A DNA stretch of 64,000 nucleotides from NCBI GenBank assembly GCA_012295275.1, contig CM022671.1:7786227-7850226 (forward strand). Reading direction: 5' to 3'. The translations under genes and the position numbers were made by a program. Under the pieces are notes generated by a model that made no database searches, was not told the origin of the DNA, and saw nothing but the letters and a program-made list of their open reading frames with translations. This DNA is from Chrysomallon squamiferum. Lineage: Eukaryota > Mollusca > Gastropoda > Neomphalida > Peltospiridae. Positions 41,981 to 55,475 of the stretch are shown here, piece after piece; within the stretch, counting starts at the first letter, position 1; each line of letters opens with the position of its first letter.

Positions 41981-43869
41981 TTAGACCCTCTGAGGGTCAA
42001 TATCTGGCTGCGTACCTGGGGAGGAGGGTGGTCTCGATTTGACCTTGAACCAAGGTGTTTCTTTGTACACAAACCACAGGTTTCCAACCCACACTGCAAA
42101 GTTGAGGAAACCAAAGATCTGCAATGTGAAAAAAAAATGAATAAAAATATAAAAATATAAAAATTTAAAAACAAAAAAACTCTTCCATATATTTTTTTAT
42201 GGAAACCAACATTATTGAAAAAAAAAAAAAAATTAAAAAAAAATTGTTCTAAATAATAAATAATATATTTAAAAGAAAAAATAATTATTATTATTGACAA
42301 TGTTATTATTAGAACATTATTTCAGGTTTAAATTCACGTTTTTATTACAAGAATAGTACTCTGAAATGAAGAATGCTTGCGTGCAACAGTGAGTACTGGC
42401 ACTGAATTAACAGTCTACTTACTACTGATACATTGAGTCCTGCAAAGCTTCCTAAGAAAGTTACAACACAGGTTCCTGGCTTTGCACATTCCTGCATCCG
42501 GTGTGCATTTTCAAAGATTCCACTTTCTAATGGATCAGTGTACAGCTTCACATCAGAAACACCCTGAGCCCAAGCTGACGATGATATCAGCCACAGGGCA
42601 GCCAACACCACTGATATGACAAAATCCTGAAAATGTACAAGTCTAACAGTAAGAAAAAAAATGTAAAAACATAATGTTTCCATTATGTAATGTAACAATA
42701 TTTATTATTTTATTTATTTATTTTCTGCTAAATTGGATAAAATTTCTGTTAAATTCAATAAAATTCAAATAACCAAAAAAAAAAAAAGAAAAAAAAATGA
42801 AAACAATATTTTCTTGTCTTCAATTTGCATGTCAGATATCTCCTTTTACAAACACATTTAGATAAAACTTCTGTTAAATTAAATAAAATTAAATTGACCA
42901 AAACAAAAAAAAAGGAAAGAAAAACAAAAACAATTTTTTGTTTTCTTATCTGCAATTTCCATTTCAAACATATCCTTTTACGCTGACAATTTGAAAAATA
43001 TCCTCTAGGGAAGATGAAATTACAGAAAAACAAAAAAAAAAAAAAACAATCTTCAAATGTTGAAACGTATCATACCAGTGAAACAATTCTTGTGTTTTTC
43101 CTGTACAGGTCATCAAAGAAGATGTAGAGAACAAGAGCTGCCAGGCAGTACAAAAATGCCATCACCCCTACAAACACGTAAAACTGGGAAGGGGAAGCCG
43201 CGCCCTGTAACAAGTACACCATACCAGTCTTTGTAGCATTGCATACTGGAACTTGAAAGCCAATACTTTCCAGACTAAACACAGTAAAAAGAAAACATTA
43301 GTTAAATGTTAGTACAAAACGGTTGTGATCAAAGTTTTAAGATCATGTAGAAATGTCATGACAAAGAAGGAATGAGATAGTATTGTATATCAAATTTAAT
43401 AAAATAAAATAAAATAAAAGTGTCGTTCTTATAATTCTTTGATTTGGAAAACTTCACATGACGTTATTAGTTTAAAAAACAAAAATATGAAAAATTTCTC
43501 TAACTGATTAATTAACTAGATGAACATTTAAACAAAAATCCCTGGTTCGTAGAGAAATAAAAATTAATAAATGTTTTGGAAAATAAGAGTTTATTACTAT
43601 ACATTCAGTTAAAAACTATAAAAATAATACATGAAAGAATTTTTAATTTTATAATTAATTTTTATTTTAATAAATCAAAATGACACAAACAAAATCCTAA
43701 ATAAGTAATGAAATGATAAAAAGTTATAAATAAAAATTATAAAAACTTACTCAAATGGATAAGAAAAGGAATATTTAACTGGAACTGTTTTGTTGTTTGA
43801 ACACTTCACTGTGAAAGTAGCATAGGAACTGAAACTTGTGGTTGTTGCAAAAGCAAATATAGAGATAAT
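41981..43869 (-). CDS. Synaptophysin-family (physin) MARVEL protein, 5' partial
   Basis: Physins are four-span MARVEL proteins of synaptic and other small vesicles. Minus-strand exons: 43869-43751, 43274-43076, 42626-42423, 42118-41981; 219 visible residues. Matches run through the whole family pattern: IFAFATT in TM1, KCSNNKT with a glycosylation sequon, YSFSYPFDLESIGFQVPVC, TM2 FLYCLAALVLYIFF, then DLYRKNTR, TM3 LWLISSSAWAQGVSDVK, a loop with a cysteine pair (ECAKPGTC), and TM4 FGFLNFAVWVGNLWFVYKET. The tail is short and lacks the Tyr-Gly repeats of vertebrate synaptophysin. The first visible exon begins at phase 0 inside TM1, so the start codon and the KEP-type N-terminus are upstream (plus side). 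I could not find them up to 64000. SYP, SYPL and SYNPR are equally good relatives. Confidence 0.92.
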
Positions 43870-46090
43870 CTGCAAAAGTAAAACAAGGAAGAATTCGTTT
43901 AAAAAAAAAACAATCATATAATTTTAAATACATTTGTTAAGTTTCTGATAAAGTAAAAAAATATTTAGATTTCATTAAACAATTTTATTAACTTCAAAAA
44001 TTAAAAAAAAAAATGTTCTTCCTTTTGGTAGGGGTGTATTGACAAGAATAAAATAAACACAATTAAATTTTTAGGGGATGTAAAAGTAGTTCAATAGATA
44101 CAGTCAATTTCCAACACTGAAAAGAACCAAAGTTTTATATATTCTTTACATAAAAAGAAGACCTACTTAATCAAACATGAATTTATAACATTACAGGTAT
44201 TTTGTTATAGCCCTTTAACTGATATTTCTCTGCAAAGATGGAATGCTGATCTAACACAACTGCTTGTTTGAACAGACATCATCAACAGTCTGTGGGTGAG
44301 CTATTCCAGTTTACAGTCTACCAGTCATTTTGCTTCCCTAGTTTATAGCCATTAGGATAGAAAACACTATGAACTGCAGGTTCTGAATTTGTGCTCAACT
44401 AATGATATTTACAATAAAGTTATATTATCTACAATTTAATGGTTTCATTTAGAATTTAGAAACTTTGATATAAAGTTTTTCTCAATTAACGCAGCTTCCT
44501 TTTTAAACAGAAGATCACAAAGATGAAGAGTATTTCATGACCAGCCAACTTCATTAGGGAATCCAGTCACACGAGTTAACAGGGTATTGTTTGTGACTAA
44601 TGTTTAGCTAGGTTATTAAGCAAAAGCCTCTGTAAGAAGTGGCAATCAAACCAAGCCAATTGGCTGGAGCATTCAGACCTGAGGGAAATTTCTAAAACCA
44701 GGAATCTCACAGGTCTCTGTCAATGGCGAATATAAAATTTAAGACTTGTGTGCAGAAAGATTAATTATTATATTGGATGGGACTAAATTGTATCTTGGAG
44801 GAAAGAGTATGAATGTCTTTAGAAAGTATTTTCAAAAGAAAAGTTATTATTTCTTGATTTGTCCACGTCTGTGACAAAAAGGTGATTGTAATAAGAAAAC
44901 GTGGAGGTATCAGTCTGGTGATATGATTTCTTCTTTATGGAAGTGAGACAATGAAATTTTCTACAGATATGTATGATGGTAAATATACTGTCACAAACAA
45001 AATAGATAATACCAAATTAAAACTCCTCATTTTGGGAAGAAAAAAATGTAGAAAAAAGGAAAAGAAATTTTCTCCAAATGTTATACATTTGGAAAGTAGT
45101 TTTATACTGAGAAGCATACACACAGAGAGAAAGTAAAAATTGTTGTAAGCTTATTTATGGAATTAAAAATATTTTTCAATTTTTAAAAATTGTCTTCACT
45201 AATACTGAAATCATAGTTTGTGTTGTTTCTTTGGCTCATCAGTATATTATATACCTGATCAAGTAACAAGTCTGAAACAGTATTATAATTTACATTTCAA
45301 CACAAAAATGTTTAATCTATTTTTTTTCCTTCATCTCATTCCTTCTGGAAAATATTTGGAAAATATAAAAGCTAATTTGCAATAGATAAATTATGAATTT
45401 ACTTCAAAACTGGTAAAAAAGAAAGAAAAAAAGAGTAATAATTAAATAAAAAAAAAGTTAATAAGATTTATAACACAAGTTTAATTGATTTATTAATTCT
45501 ATCACTTATAAGTGGGGGGGGGGCAATAAATACAGCACCAAAGCACATATAAATTCATATCTGGCATAATTTATATATATATAAAAAAAAATTACATATT
45601 TTTTTTATACATGCCAGAAAAACATTTTTTTCTTATTTTTTTTTACATTTAATGAATTAAGCACTTGAGAGATGCCCACAAATCAATAACATGTCTTGAA
45701 TCACATAAGTGAATGTACAATTAAATTTTTTCCCTCCAGACGTTTTTAACAGAAAGACAGTCGGATGTATCTTGTATGTCAAATGAAAGATATTACACAG
45801 ACAGTTACACTGTATAATATCATTTCAAAAACCATTCAAATGGGATTTCAATTATTTTCATGGCAGATATTTGCTGAAAGTGTGACAGCCATTTTCTGCA
45901 GTTAAAGACAGCATTTCCCCAAGCTGTGGGATACGTATGGCAATTTATCAGTCCAACCAGCCTGGTAATATTGCCTTCATTTCCATCTGACAGCATATCC
46001 ATAACCTGTGTATGTGTGTAGTCACTCAGAACAAATGTGTTTAGACGTCGGTGTTCCTGGGCTGATGCAATTTGACAAAAGGCAAAGAAA
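43870..46090. other. Physin 5' intron or upstream sequence
   Basis: No exon recognised. 44200-44900 is less AT-biased than its surroundings. G-run at 45514-45523. Confidence 0.5.
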
Positions 46091-46250
46091 ATAAAGTGAG
46101 CTCTGTGTGATATGCGTTAATTAAAACAGCATCAGAAGAAAGAATCTGAACGACATTTATTAATGAAGAGGAATTTCAAACCGGCCGTGTTCAGTTAATT
46201 ATAACAGAGAACGTCAGCAGAAATACATTAAACAGCTGTATTTCTAGCCA
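46090..46250. promoter_or_regulatory. Candidate conserved non-coding element A
   Basis: Balanced composition with homeodomain-type words (gttaattaaaac, ttaattataac), an E-box cagctg and no open frame of note, in a region otherwise full of homopolymers. Conservation itself is not visible from one sequence. Confidence 0.3.
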
Positions 46251-47199
46251 ATACTGTGGGTTTTTTTTTTTTTTTAAATAAATATTTAATTATGAATTAT
46301 TCAAATATGAGACATATGTAAGCTTTAAAAGATGCACTGCTGTTGTATCAATAAATTCCTGATCTTTTTTTAAAAATATTAAATAAAAGATATAATGCTG
46401 TGTTGGTAACAAAAACTTTGTATGATTTATTTTATGCAAGCAGCTTTTTATAATATGAAGGGTAAAAATGGTTGTTAGAGTATTCATCACCTCTGAATCT
46501 ACCAATGTATTTGTTTAACTTATGCAGTGACATATATATTTACTGTTGATGGTTAGTAGAATAATACCTGGTCATTGTATTCATTTAGGCTGACTATCCC
46601 ACAATGTGTATTCATGAGTGTGTGTGTGGGGGAAATAACACTTAATTATTACTTAGTCTGTACTTTTATTTCTCAAAATATTTGATTCATTTTATAATTT
46701 AATTACAAATAAAAAATAAAAAATAAATAAAGAAAAAAAAGAAGAAGAAAGAAAGACTAAGAAAAAACATCTATCCCCCCCTCACTAAAAGAACTAACTA
46801 AAGAAAAACAACAGTATCCAGAGCTTTTATGTTTATACTTCAAAAAACCATAGGATATTACAAATTTATGATGACATTTAAGATCATTAAGGATTGCATT
46901 AAAAACATCTAAGATGATTAAGGTTTGTAATCAAATACAAATGAAGTATATGATTTAAGAATTTTTATATCTTGATGACAAAGATTCCAGAAAAGGTAAT
47001 GCCATAACCTAAAGTAATAAAATAACTAATAATGTCTAAAAATGATGTATGTGGATTAGATTTCATTCAAAAGCAATGAATAATCAGCAAAGAATACAGA
47101 CTTTAACCTTTATGCTGACCTTAAAATGACTGTATTTTAATGAATCTTTGACAAAGCCTTGTCCTAATTAAACTTTAACATCTTCATCTAACACTAAAA

Positions 47200-47720
47200 T
47201 TTAGACATCTGTCTGAAACAGTGCTAGTTTTAACATGCATGAAGTTTTTTTGATTTACATTTTACATTAAGGCCAAATCCTTGAATGTGATAACTAATCA
47301 GTTTCTGTATGCAATATTTAAAAAAACCACCATGCTTGCATATTCACTTCCTTATGCTCTCTGCAAATCAAATCAATACAAATGGAAAAATATTCAAACC
47401 AAGATGGGATCTATGGTCATCAGTCACTGCAGATCTGACCAAGAGAAAAAAATTAGAGGACAGACAGAAAGGAAATTACTCCATAAATCAAATAATTTGT
47501 AAACAGTGGTTGTTCAAATGAGAGATCTGGCCAACAATGACATGAAACATTCATCAAATGGACACAGTCCAAATAAACTGTGTGACTTGGGCTTCTATGA
47601 ACACTGATCTTGTTTGTCAAGATCAGTTGATACACATCAATTACTGCATCAAGTTCATCAAACGTACACTTCAGGTCCATGTTTAGCAAACACTGTCATT
47701 TCAGGATCAGTAGCACCCAA
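47200..47720. other. Balanced-composition block, no gene recognised
   Basis: Several overlapping frames on both strands stay open for 60-78 codons, which reflects fewer stop-rich AT words rather than coding; none shows a known domain. Around 47760-48260 follow ATAC/ATGT-type simple sequence. Confidence 0.4.
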
Positions 47721-48798
47721 AGCTAAAATCTAAATTTCCCATATTTCTCATAAATACATACATACATACTTTTTATAAATATAATTACGTTCACGACTAA
47801 GCTGGTGTATTATCAATATACAGTAAAAAAACATGCACTTACACACATACATACCAAACACACACATATACACATGCATGTACATGCTTACACACACATT
47901 CTCTGTGCAAATGACACAGCTTTAATAAAATTCTATAAAATTCAGTTAAAAATATAACTAGCATGTGAAGAATCCTCAAATAAATGCTATGTGCTAATCC
48001 ATTAGAAATGTCTTTCAGAAGTTTACCAAAGTTATATTTAAAAAAAAAAAAAAAAATGTCAGGAAATTATTTCTAATGAAAGGTAAAAACAGATTTCGTT
48101 ATGGGAAAAAGAAAGTATACATACATGTAAATGACCTACATGTGTGTGTATGTATATCTGTATGTCTATAAGTAAATATGTAATGTAATATATGTATGTA
48201 TGAATGTACATTTATGTTTGTATAAATAGGTGAAAGCAAGTATATGTATGTACAAACACATAATAATAATAATTATTTTTTATTTTTTGTGTTTTTTGAT
48301 CAAAGCTATTTGTTGTTTGAAATCATAATTATACAATGTCATGCACACAAATCTTTTCCATTACCTGCAACATGTAATTTATTTGTATACATTTTTAAAA
48401 AACTTAGGAAATTACTCAGTGATTCTTTAATTCACCAGTTAATGGTCAGAAAAAGAAAATGAACTAATTTGTGTTTGACATGCATCTGCTTCAAACGCTG
48501 CTTTGATGTTCAGCAAGACATTAATTTAATTACAGAAAATGATGTGGTGAGAAATTATTGCATCATACAAAAACAGGATTTTTTTTTTTCTCATTTTGTT
48601 TGATACCTGTATAATATAATAATAAAAAAATATTTTGTTTAAATAATTTATTTTAATTAGAATTTAATTACAATGATTAAACTTTAAAGAATGTATATAA
48701 ATTAACAAAGCAAATTTCAGGTATTGTGTATATTTCCTGACAATTTCAGGGTTTATACACATTCCTTTTAACACACACATACACACTAACATGCATGC

Positions 48799-48801
48799 AT
48801 G

Positions 48802-48833
<32 letters not shown>

Positions 48834-48842
48834 GACAGACAA
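48799..48842. repeat. (AC)n and (CAGA)n microsatellite
   Basis: About 15 AC units, then about three CAGA units. Confidence 0.93.
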
Positions 48843-50879
48843 GAACCTGGCAACAAATCACATCATACCATTAAAAAATTATATTTTAATTGTTCAGATA
48901 TCTATTCATTACCTTGTATGACATCTAATTGTAATATTCTATGATCATCCCCAAAATACTGTCTTTAACTGACCAATACATTACAGTATCAGTGAATACC
49001 AGTGACAAAGTATTCTGAAAATGGTTAAATGACACAAAATACTTAGATCAATTAAGCAGTCTATTTGTGGAATAGGACTGGTATCTGTGTGCTAATGTTT
49101 GCCTGAGGTAAAATAGAGCTCTCTCTTTCTTGGTGACCACTCTTGGCTTATTTCTCATTTAACTGACTGCAGCTGATATTGGAACCATTTTCATACATAT
49201 AAACCAAAAACAAAAATAATAATACTTTAAAAAAAAATAATAATAAATAAAATTAAATAAAATTAAAATAATAATAATAAATTAAATTAAGTTTAAAAAA
49301 ATAAAAATTAAAATTAAAATTATTAAATTTTTTTTTAATTTACTGTAACATCCATAGTAAAAAAAACATTAAATGTCTTCATTCTAATGGATACATTCTC
49401 CCAGGATTTAACACAAAAACAAAAATTCACCCCAATGTTTCATGCTGAATATAAAAGATTTTCTTTTAAGGATAATTTTAAAGAATAATTAAATAAAGAC
49501 TAACTGTCTGATGTGTGATTATTTTTATTTAAAAATTACCTTTCACTTCTATCTATTCCTGCAATCCGTGCCACTAAATCTAACAGCATTATATTCCAAA
49601 TAAAAGTTTATTAATTATTCTACCAGCAGTCAAATATTTCTAGGATGTGTCTTATACATACAGCTGGGAAAGAAAGAAAAAAAAAACACCTTAATCAAAG
49701 AGGCAGACTGAACAGTAAAGTAGATTTCCCTGTAACAGATTGGTGTGTGTTAATCTGCAGAATCCTCTGCCAATGTGCTACAGACATTTCTTTTGTTATC
49801 CAGCACTGACGAGATTTACTATCATTTACTTCAATGGACGGCTTCCTATCCATTATTAAAGTGGGGGAAATTGTTAATGCTGTCCAGATCCTGGTTTGCA
49901 AGAAGCACATTAGTTCCAAAAGACTTGACAAAAATCCTTGTGCAACATTCTTGTACAGGGATGATCTAATGTGGTAGAAAAATAGAAAAAAAAAAAAAAA
50001 AAAATCAGTTCTGCATTTCTTCCTTCCCACTCTCCAAGTCTTGGAGTCATTAGTTTTCACAACAAGGCTGGTGGGAATGAATCTGCACTGCATTACTGAA
50101 ACTTAATGAAACTATCTCCTCAACGAGCTCGCTTGATTTGTCTTAGCAAAATGTGTTGTTTTTTTTGCTCAAATTAACTGAATCCTTTATCCCTAATCAG
50201 TTTTTCTTTTACACTTAACATTATTCCTACGACAGAACGTGATTAACACTGTATTTAAAAAAAAAAAAAAAAAGGGGAAAAAAGGAGGTACAAAGTGGTT
50301 CCAGTTGTTTTATCAGATTTCATAGGTTTCTAAAATAATAAATAATAATAATAATAATGAAAACTTTACAAGAAAATATAACAAAAAAAATATAAAAACA
50401 ATAATAACAGGAGAACTTTCACAACTGATGTATACGTGCAGCTATAATCAGAAGAAAAAAAAAACACACTCCAAAAATACAAATGAACAAAAAACCTAGC
50501 TTTCAACGCAAATGATATAAAAAAAAAAAAGAATAATCAATTTTTATGAAATGCCAGTCTAAGCTAGTGGTATTTAGTATTTTAAACATTCTGTTTAGCT
50601 AGAAAATTACTGTGAAGTCTTGAAACTGATGAAGTCATTCACTTCACATATTATTTAAGTTTGGTCACAAAACAAAACAGACAAGCAATAGCTTTTTTGT
50701 CCCCCTAAAAAAAAAAAAAAAAAGAAAAGAAAAAAAGAATAAAGAAAAAGAGTAGAAAGAAAGAATGGAAAAAGAATAATGAAAAAGAAAAAAAAAAAAC
50801 AAATGTAATTTAAAAATGAAGAAAAAAATGAGGTCAAGCATTTTTTTCTTATTTTAGAGTACAGATAATACATCACTCA

Positions 50880-51000
<121 letters not shown>

Positions 51001-51425
51001 ATGATGCAACTTAAATGAGAAAAAGATAACAGGATTATTCTAACCACTTCATCGGTTTATGATGATACTTGTTCTTCAGCCTATAAAGTTCAAACTAGGT
51101 TAGGTGTGCTCCTTAATTTAATCAACTTGTGTTATTACTGTACTGTACATCGATATAAAAGACTTGTTGAAAAATCATAATACTCATAAGCCAATGTCAC
51201 CGAATACTGATATGAAACATCTTCAAACATTTCCTTACAACCAGAAGCTAAAGTTAATAATCATTTTATTCTGAACTTGACTCCAGCAGTAATTTCCCAA
51301 CTGCCTAGAAGCTCTGTGTTGATCTGTCTCCATCATTGTGATGTATTACAGTATTTCAAGTTTGAATCAGGATTAATTCTCCAACACCTCTTGGGTGCTG
51401 TTGTATTATGTCAAGTAGCTTATCG

Positions 51426-51543
51426 GTGCCTTGTATGTAATTTAACCAGACAAGGAAAATATTAGATGAATTCTTTAAATCCAGCAGAATTTACTGTGCC
51501 TTGTATGTAATTTAATCAGACAAGGAAAATATTAGATGAATTA
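51426..51543. repeat. 70-bp tandem duplication, partial second copy
   Basis: gtgccttgtatgtaattta at 51426 recurs at 51496 and stays alike for about 48 bp with one change (aacc to aatc). Confidence 0.9.
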
Positions 51544-52460
51544 CTGTATGTAAAGGAAGATAATTTTTTTTTTTTTTTGAATGCTTATAATTTGTTTAAC
51601 TTCTGCTAACAGACTGACTAGTAAACAAATGTAATGAAAGAAACATTTTGTTTTGAATGATTATTATCAGTATCATATTTTATGTTATTTATTTAATGAT
51701 TCTCAAGACTTTAGCTAGCTTTCAGCACTCAATTTGTATTTTGCAGTCTATTTTTCATAGTATAATTGATCTGGTTTTTTTTTTTTTTTTTGCTTTCTTT
51801 GGCTTGTTTTGTTTTCAATGTTCACCTGATCTCAAACTGTTTTTCAGTCTTGCTGCTTTGTTATTTCATTCCCCAAGGAAATTTAAAGTTTTCAAATGAA
51901 ACTTTCTGTTTTAAGATCTAATTTAGTATACCAAGCTTAATTTATTTTTGTTTATTTATTCATGTAACCAAGCAAAAATAAAACTTCACAAAATATTACT
52001 GCTCTTATTTTTTTTTGTTTTTATTACTTTTAGTATCAAAAACAATACACAGATGCTATATTATGCTGCAATGGTGTAATTTTATTTGATTATTAAAAAT
52101 AGAAGTTCACATAAATTAAAATAAAATACAAAATTCTGATGGCAATCATTCTAACTATCTTTTGTAAATGAATATTAAAACTAAAAAAAAAAATGTGTCT
52201 GTCCTGGTTTATCAAACATTTGACACCTTTACTTAATTATTTATTCTAATGGCCAAACAATTATGGAAACTTTCATCAGAATCCCTAGTTCTTTATGTCT
52301 AGCCACCATCCATAAATAACTGAACAACCACCATATGCAATAAAGAAAACTTTGATCAATGGCTTTTTATAATAACATCCATCATATTATTTTATCAGCA
52401 GGTTATTTAAGATCAAGATTGCACGGACCATAAATGTCAAAGAATAAATGTGTTATTTTG

Positions 52461-52592
52461 GGAGAATCTATGGTTAGAATATGAGGTAAAACAAATAAAC
52501 AAAAACAAAAACAAAAATGTGTTTTTATATAAACACAGACATTTTTGTTTTTGTTTATTTGTTTTCTCTCGTATTCTAACCATAGATTCTCC
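52461..52592. repeat. Nearly perfect 132-bp hairpin
   Basis: Arms of about 62 bp: 52461-52523 begins ggagaatctatggttagaat, and 52531-52592 ends with its exact complement. Only a handful of mismatches and one small indel; the loop is about 6 nt. Confidence 0.92.
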
Positions 52593-52794
52593 AGTCTTTG
52601 CAGCTTTGTGAAAAATAACATATATATTTATTTATTTATTTTGCACTTTGTCACATCTTTTTCCACCACAATGCAATGTCATGCCTTCATTTCAAGATAT
52701 GAATTTTTGATGGCATCATTCTGGTACTGCCATTAGGAATATTAAAACAAATTATGAATAAATGAAAAAAAGAGAAAAAAGAAAAATAATCCAC

Positions 52795-53075
52795 TTGAAC
52801 TGTTATGGAATGAATTACTAGGGCCTCGGGGAATATTTTCTACCTCTTTTAATAATTGCATCGACAAGTTGTTCGCTTTGCGATTGCTCTGGTCCAACCA
52901 AGTTATTTGTGAGTGCCCCAGGTTGGATGAAAAACACAATTACTGCTGTCAAACAAGCCATAGTAACCAAATTTATTAGACCTGCATGAAATTATATGTG
53001 AAGTTATTGCCACCAAGCAATCACGAATGGCAATAAAGAACACAAAATGCTTCAATTCAAGTCCTTGTAAGCTCA
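52795..53075. promoter_or_regulatory. Candidate conserved non-coding element B
   Basis: Non-repetitive, with retained CpGs (gggcctcgggg, gcatcgac, ttcgctttgcg). No recognised protein; a 65-codon minus frame here ends in homopolymer and is not convincing. Confidence 0.3.
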
Positions 53076-53879
53076 TCTATACATAACAGATAGCAATCAT
53101 AGAACAAAATAGACACCTGGAGAACAGTACAATAAACATTGTGGCTCGCTATTCTAATTTATGTCTATGTTGAGAAGATATATTTCATTCTGTAAATTGT
53201 TTATAGACACATTAAATACACAAATATACGTGGAAATATTTGTTTCTACTGAACTTGATATAAAAAGATGAAGAAGAGGAACATAATTTAGTGGTAAAAC
53301 AAACAGACTCAAGGTGCTTTGTGTTGACAGACCAATTCTTTTTGGTGGATTCCAGCTAGTGCTCTAAAACTACTAATTAGAAAGAGTAGCCAATGAAGTA
53401 GTGGCAGTGGTTTCTTTTTATTGTTAATTTCTGTTTATTGTTATTCTTTATTTTATAGTGGTCCTTATTATGTCATGTAACAATAAATAAAATGTGCTGA
53501 AATCATCATTAAATAAAAATGTTTTCTTCCCTTTCCTTTAAAGGAAGTTTATGTATTACTTTATTTGATAGATGATTGGGTTATTTATAGTTTTATATAA
53601 TTAGGACTTGTTATATTTGATATACAGTGGCACACTCTTTTATATACTGAAATCATTGTTAAGCAAAAACAAAAAATAATTTAACATTTTCTTTCAATTT
53701 TGTTCAATTTTACAAAGAGAAAAAAAACCCATTGACGTTCACTATGTAATTTTAAACACGAAATAAAAGGTGTCATTTGAAGGAATTGTAACATCATGCC
53801 CATTCCAACAAAACCTGTATTCATCACCAACCACAGAAGTTCCTTTTTATTCTCAATTCTCAGGATTTTATTGTCATGT

Positions 53880-54180
53880 CCTACGGCATTAAAAAACACT
53901 ACTTCCTGAAACTCCAGAACTCGCCAAAATCAAATGTAATTTTCGGTGGATGATGTACTACAACAAGATACGGCTTGTGGGGTGACCTTGCGCTCATTAA
54001 CCCCGAGACAATTACACTTATACATAACAAATTATTGCCTTCAGGCCAGAGAGACTAATAAACACTCCAGGAAGTTCTCCGAAAGAAACATTGTTAATTC
54101 TAACTATTACACACTCAACAGGAAAGCACTTTTGAAAATAACACAAAAGTACAGAACATCAATAAGCTATTAATTTCCAT
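53880..54180. promoter_or_regulatory. Candidate conserved non-coding element C
   Basis: Balanced sequence with gcttgtggggtgacc, gcgctcattaaccccg and several taat cores. A plus-strand 75-codon frame (53946-54173) covers it but has no known domain. Confidence 0.3.
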
Positions 54181-55019
54181 GTGCACGTCTGCCTGAAAAG
54201 AGTGGTCTTGTATTTTGTGCTTCTGTGAATTTGCATGATTCCATTTAGGTCAGGAAATGAAGCAATAATTTAAAAACAGATCACCCAAACAATAGCCTAA
54301 AAAAAAAACTAAAAAAAAAAAAAAAAATCTGTCTTGTCATTAATAACAAAATCCAAAGAACTGAATGACAAATCTTGATGAATAGAGAAGACAAAAAGAT
54401 TTAATTATTTTTTTTTTTTTAAATGAAGAAAACAAATCATAAGATTAAATAAAATAAATAGGTGACTTGAAAAAAAATTTAAAAAATTAAAATTATTTCC
54501 TAGATATTAACTTAAAGCGATTATTATTTTAAATACATAACTCTTTCTTTACAACTGAAACCAACACAAGATGAAATAAAAGCTTAGTAGTAATTATTCA
54601 TACTTTGTTTTATAACTGTTGTTATTATTTTTTTAAATGTATACATTATCCTTTTGAATTATATCTATTAAATCTTGAATTTTGGTGTTAGCCATACAAA
54701 ATCTGCACTCAGTTTCTCAAAGTATAAAAAAAATTTAAGAAATCATTTCAGACTTATTTTTTCTTTTTTTTTGGTTTGTTGGTTTGTTGGGGCCTTTTCT
54801 TTTTTTTTTTTTTTTTTTTTTTCCTTCTTTTCTTCTTTTTCCTATTTTTGGAATGACTTGTATATAATTACGTACAGAAATATTTTCCAACAACTTAAAT
54901 GTCCAACACAAAATTTGTATATTCAAATTAACAACATTTGTATCTGAATGTCTATAAACTCGAAATCTCAGAACAGGTAGTGGGAAAAGAACAGGCAAAA
55001 CCAAAACGCAGCACTGAGC

Positions 55020-55475
55020 CATAATTCATTAAAGGCTGTCAGAGGATATGACCAACTGTCAAGACAAATAAAAACTCCGGCAAAGATTTAGCGCCATTTC
55101 CAATATCACTTCCCCAGCGTGGATAACAGAAGAAACATCAAACAGAGCAAAATGTATCAGTGCAATGGGAAAGCTGCACCATTTCCTTTCCCCTGGAGGA
55201 CTAAATTAAGCAGAAAGGAACAATTTAAAGCTCATACAGGTCTTTGACATTGATTTTGCTGTCATTTACGCAGCCCCCCACTTTCTCCGCATTAGACACA
55301 TTCCTGCCACAGTAAATCTTCACTCATTAATTAATTGATTATCTGACACAGCCAATCTCTGGCACCTGGTTATAAGCAACTGAAGATGTAATTAAATCAC
55401 GGGCAATAAATTAAACTATTATTAAAGAACTTGTGAGAACAGGGACCTCTGAAATCATGTCAGTTTAAATCAATT
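55020..55475. promoter_or_regulatory. Candidate conserved non-coding element D
   Basis: The largest balanced block of the desert, free of homopolymers for 450 bp. It contains cattaattaattgattatc (homeodomain-type), ccgcattag, tagcgccatttcc and long stretches with no open frame in either strand. Looks like an enhancer-type element. Confidence 0.35.

Noticed and set aside
49695-50093. 132-codon minus-strand frame
   Set aside because: Contains a homopolymer-derived Phe run, no recognised domain, no splice context; treated as chance in a balanced-composition patch.
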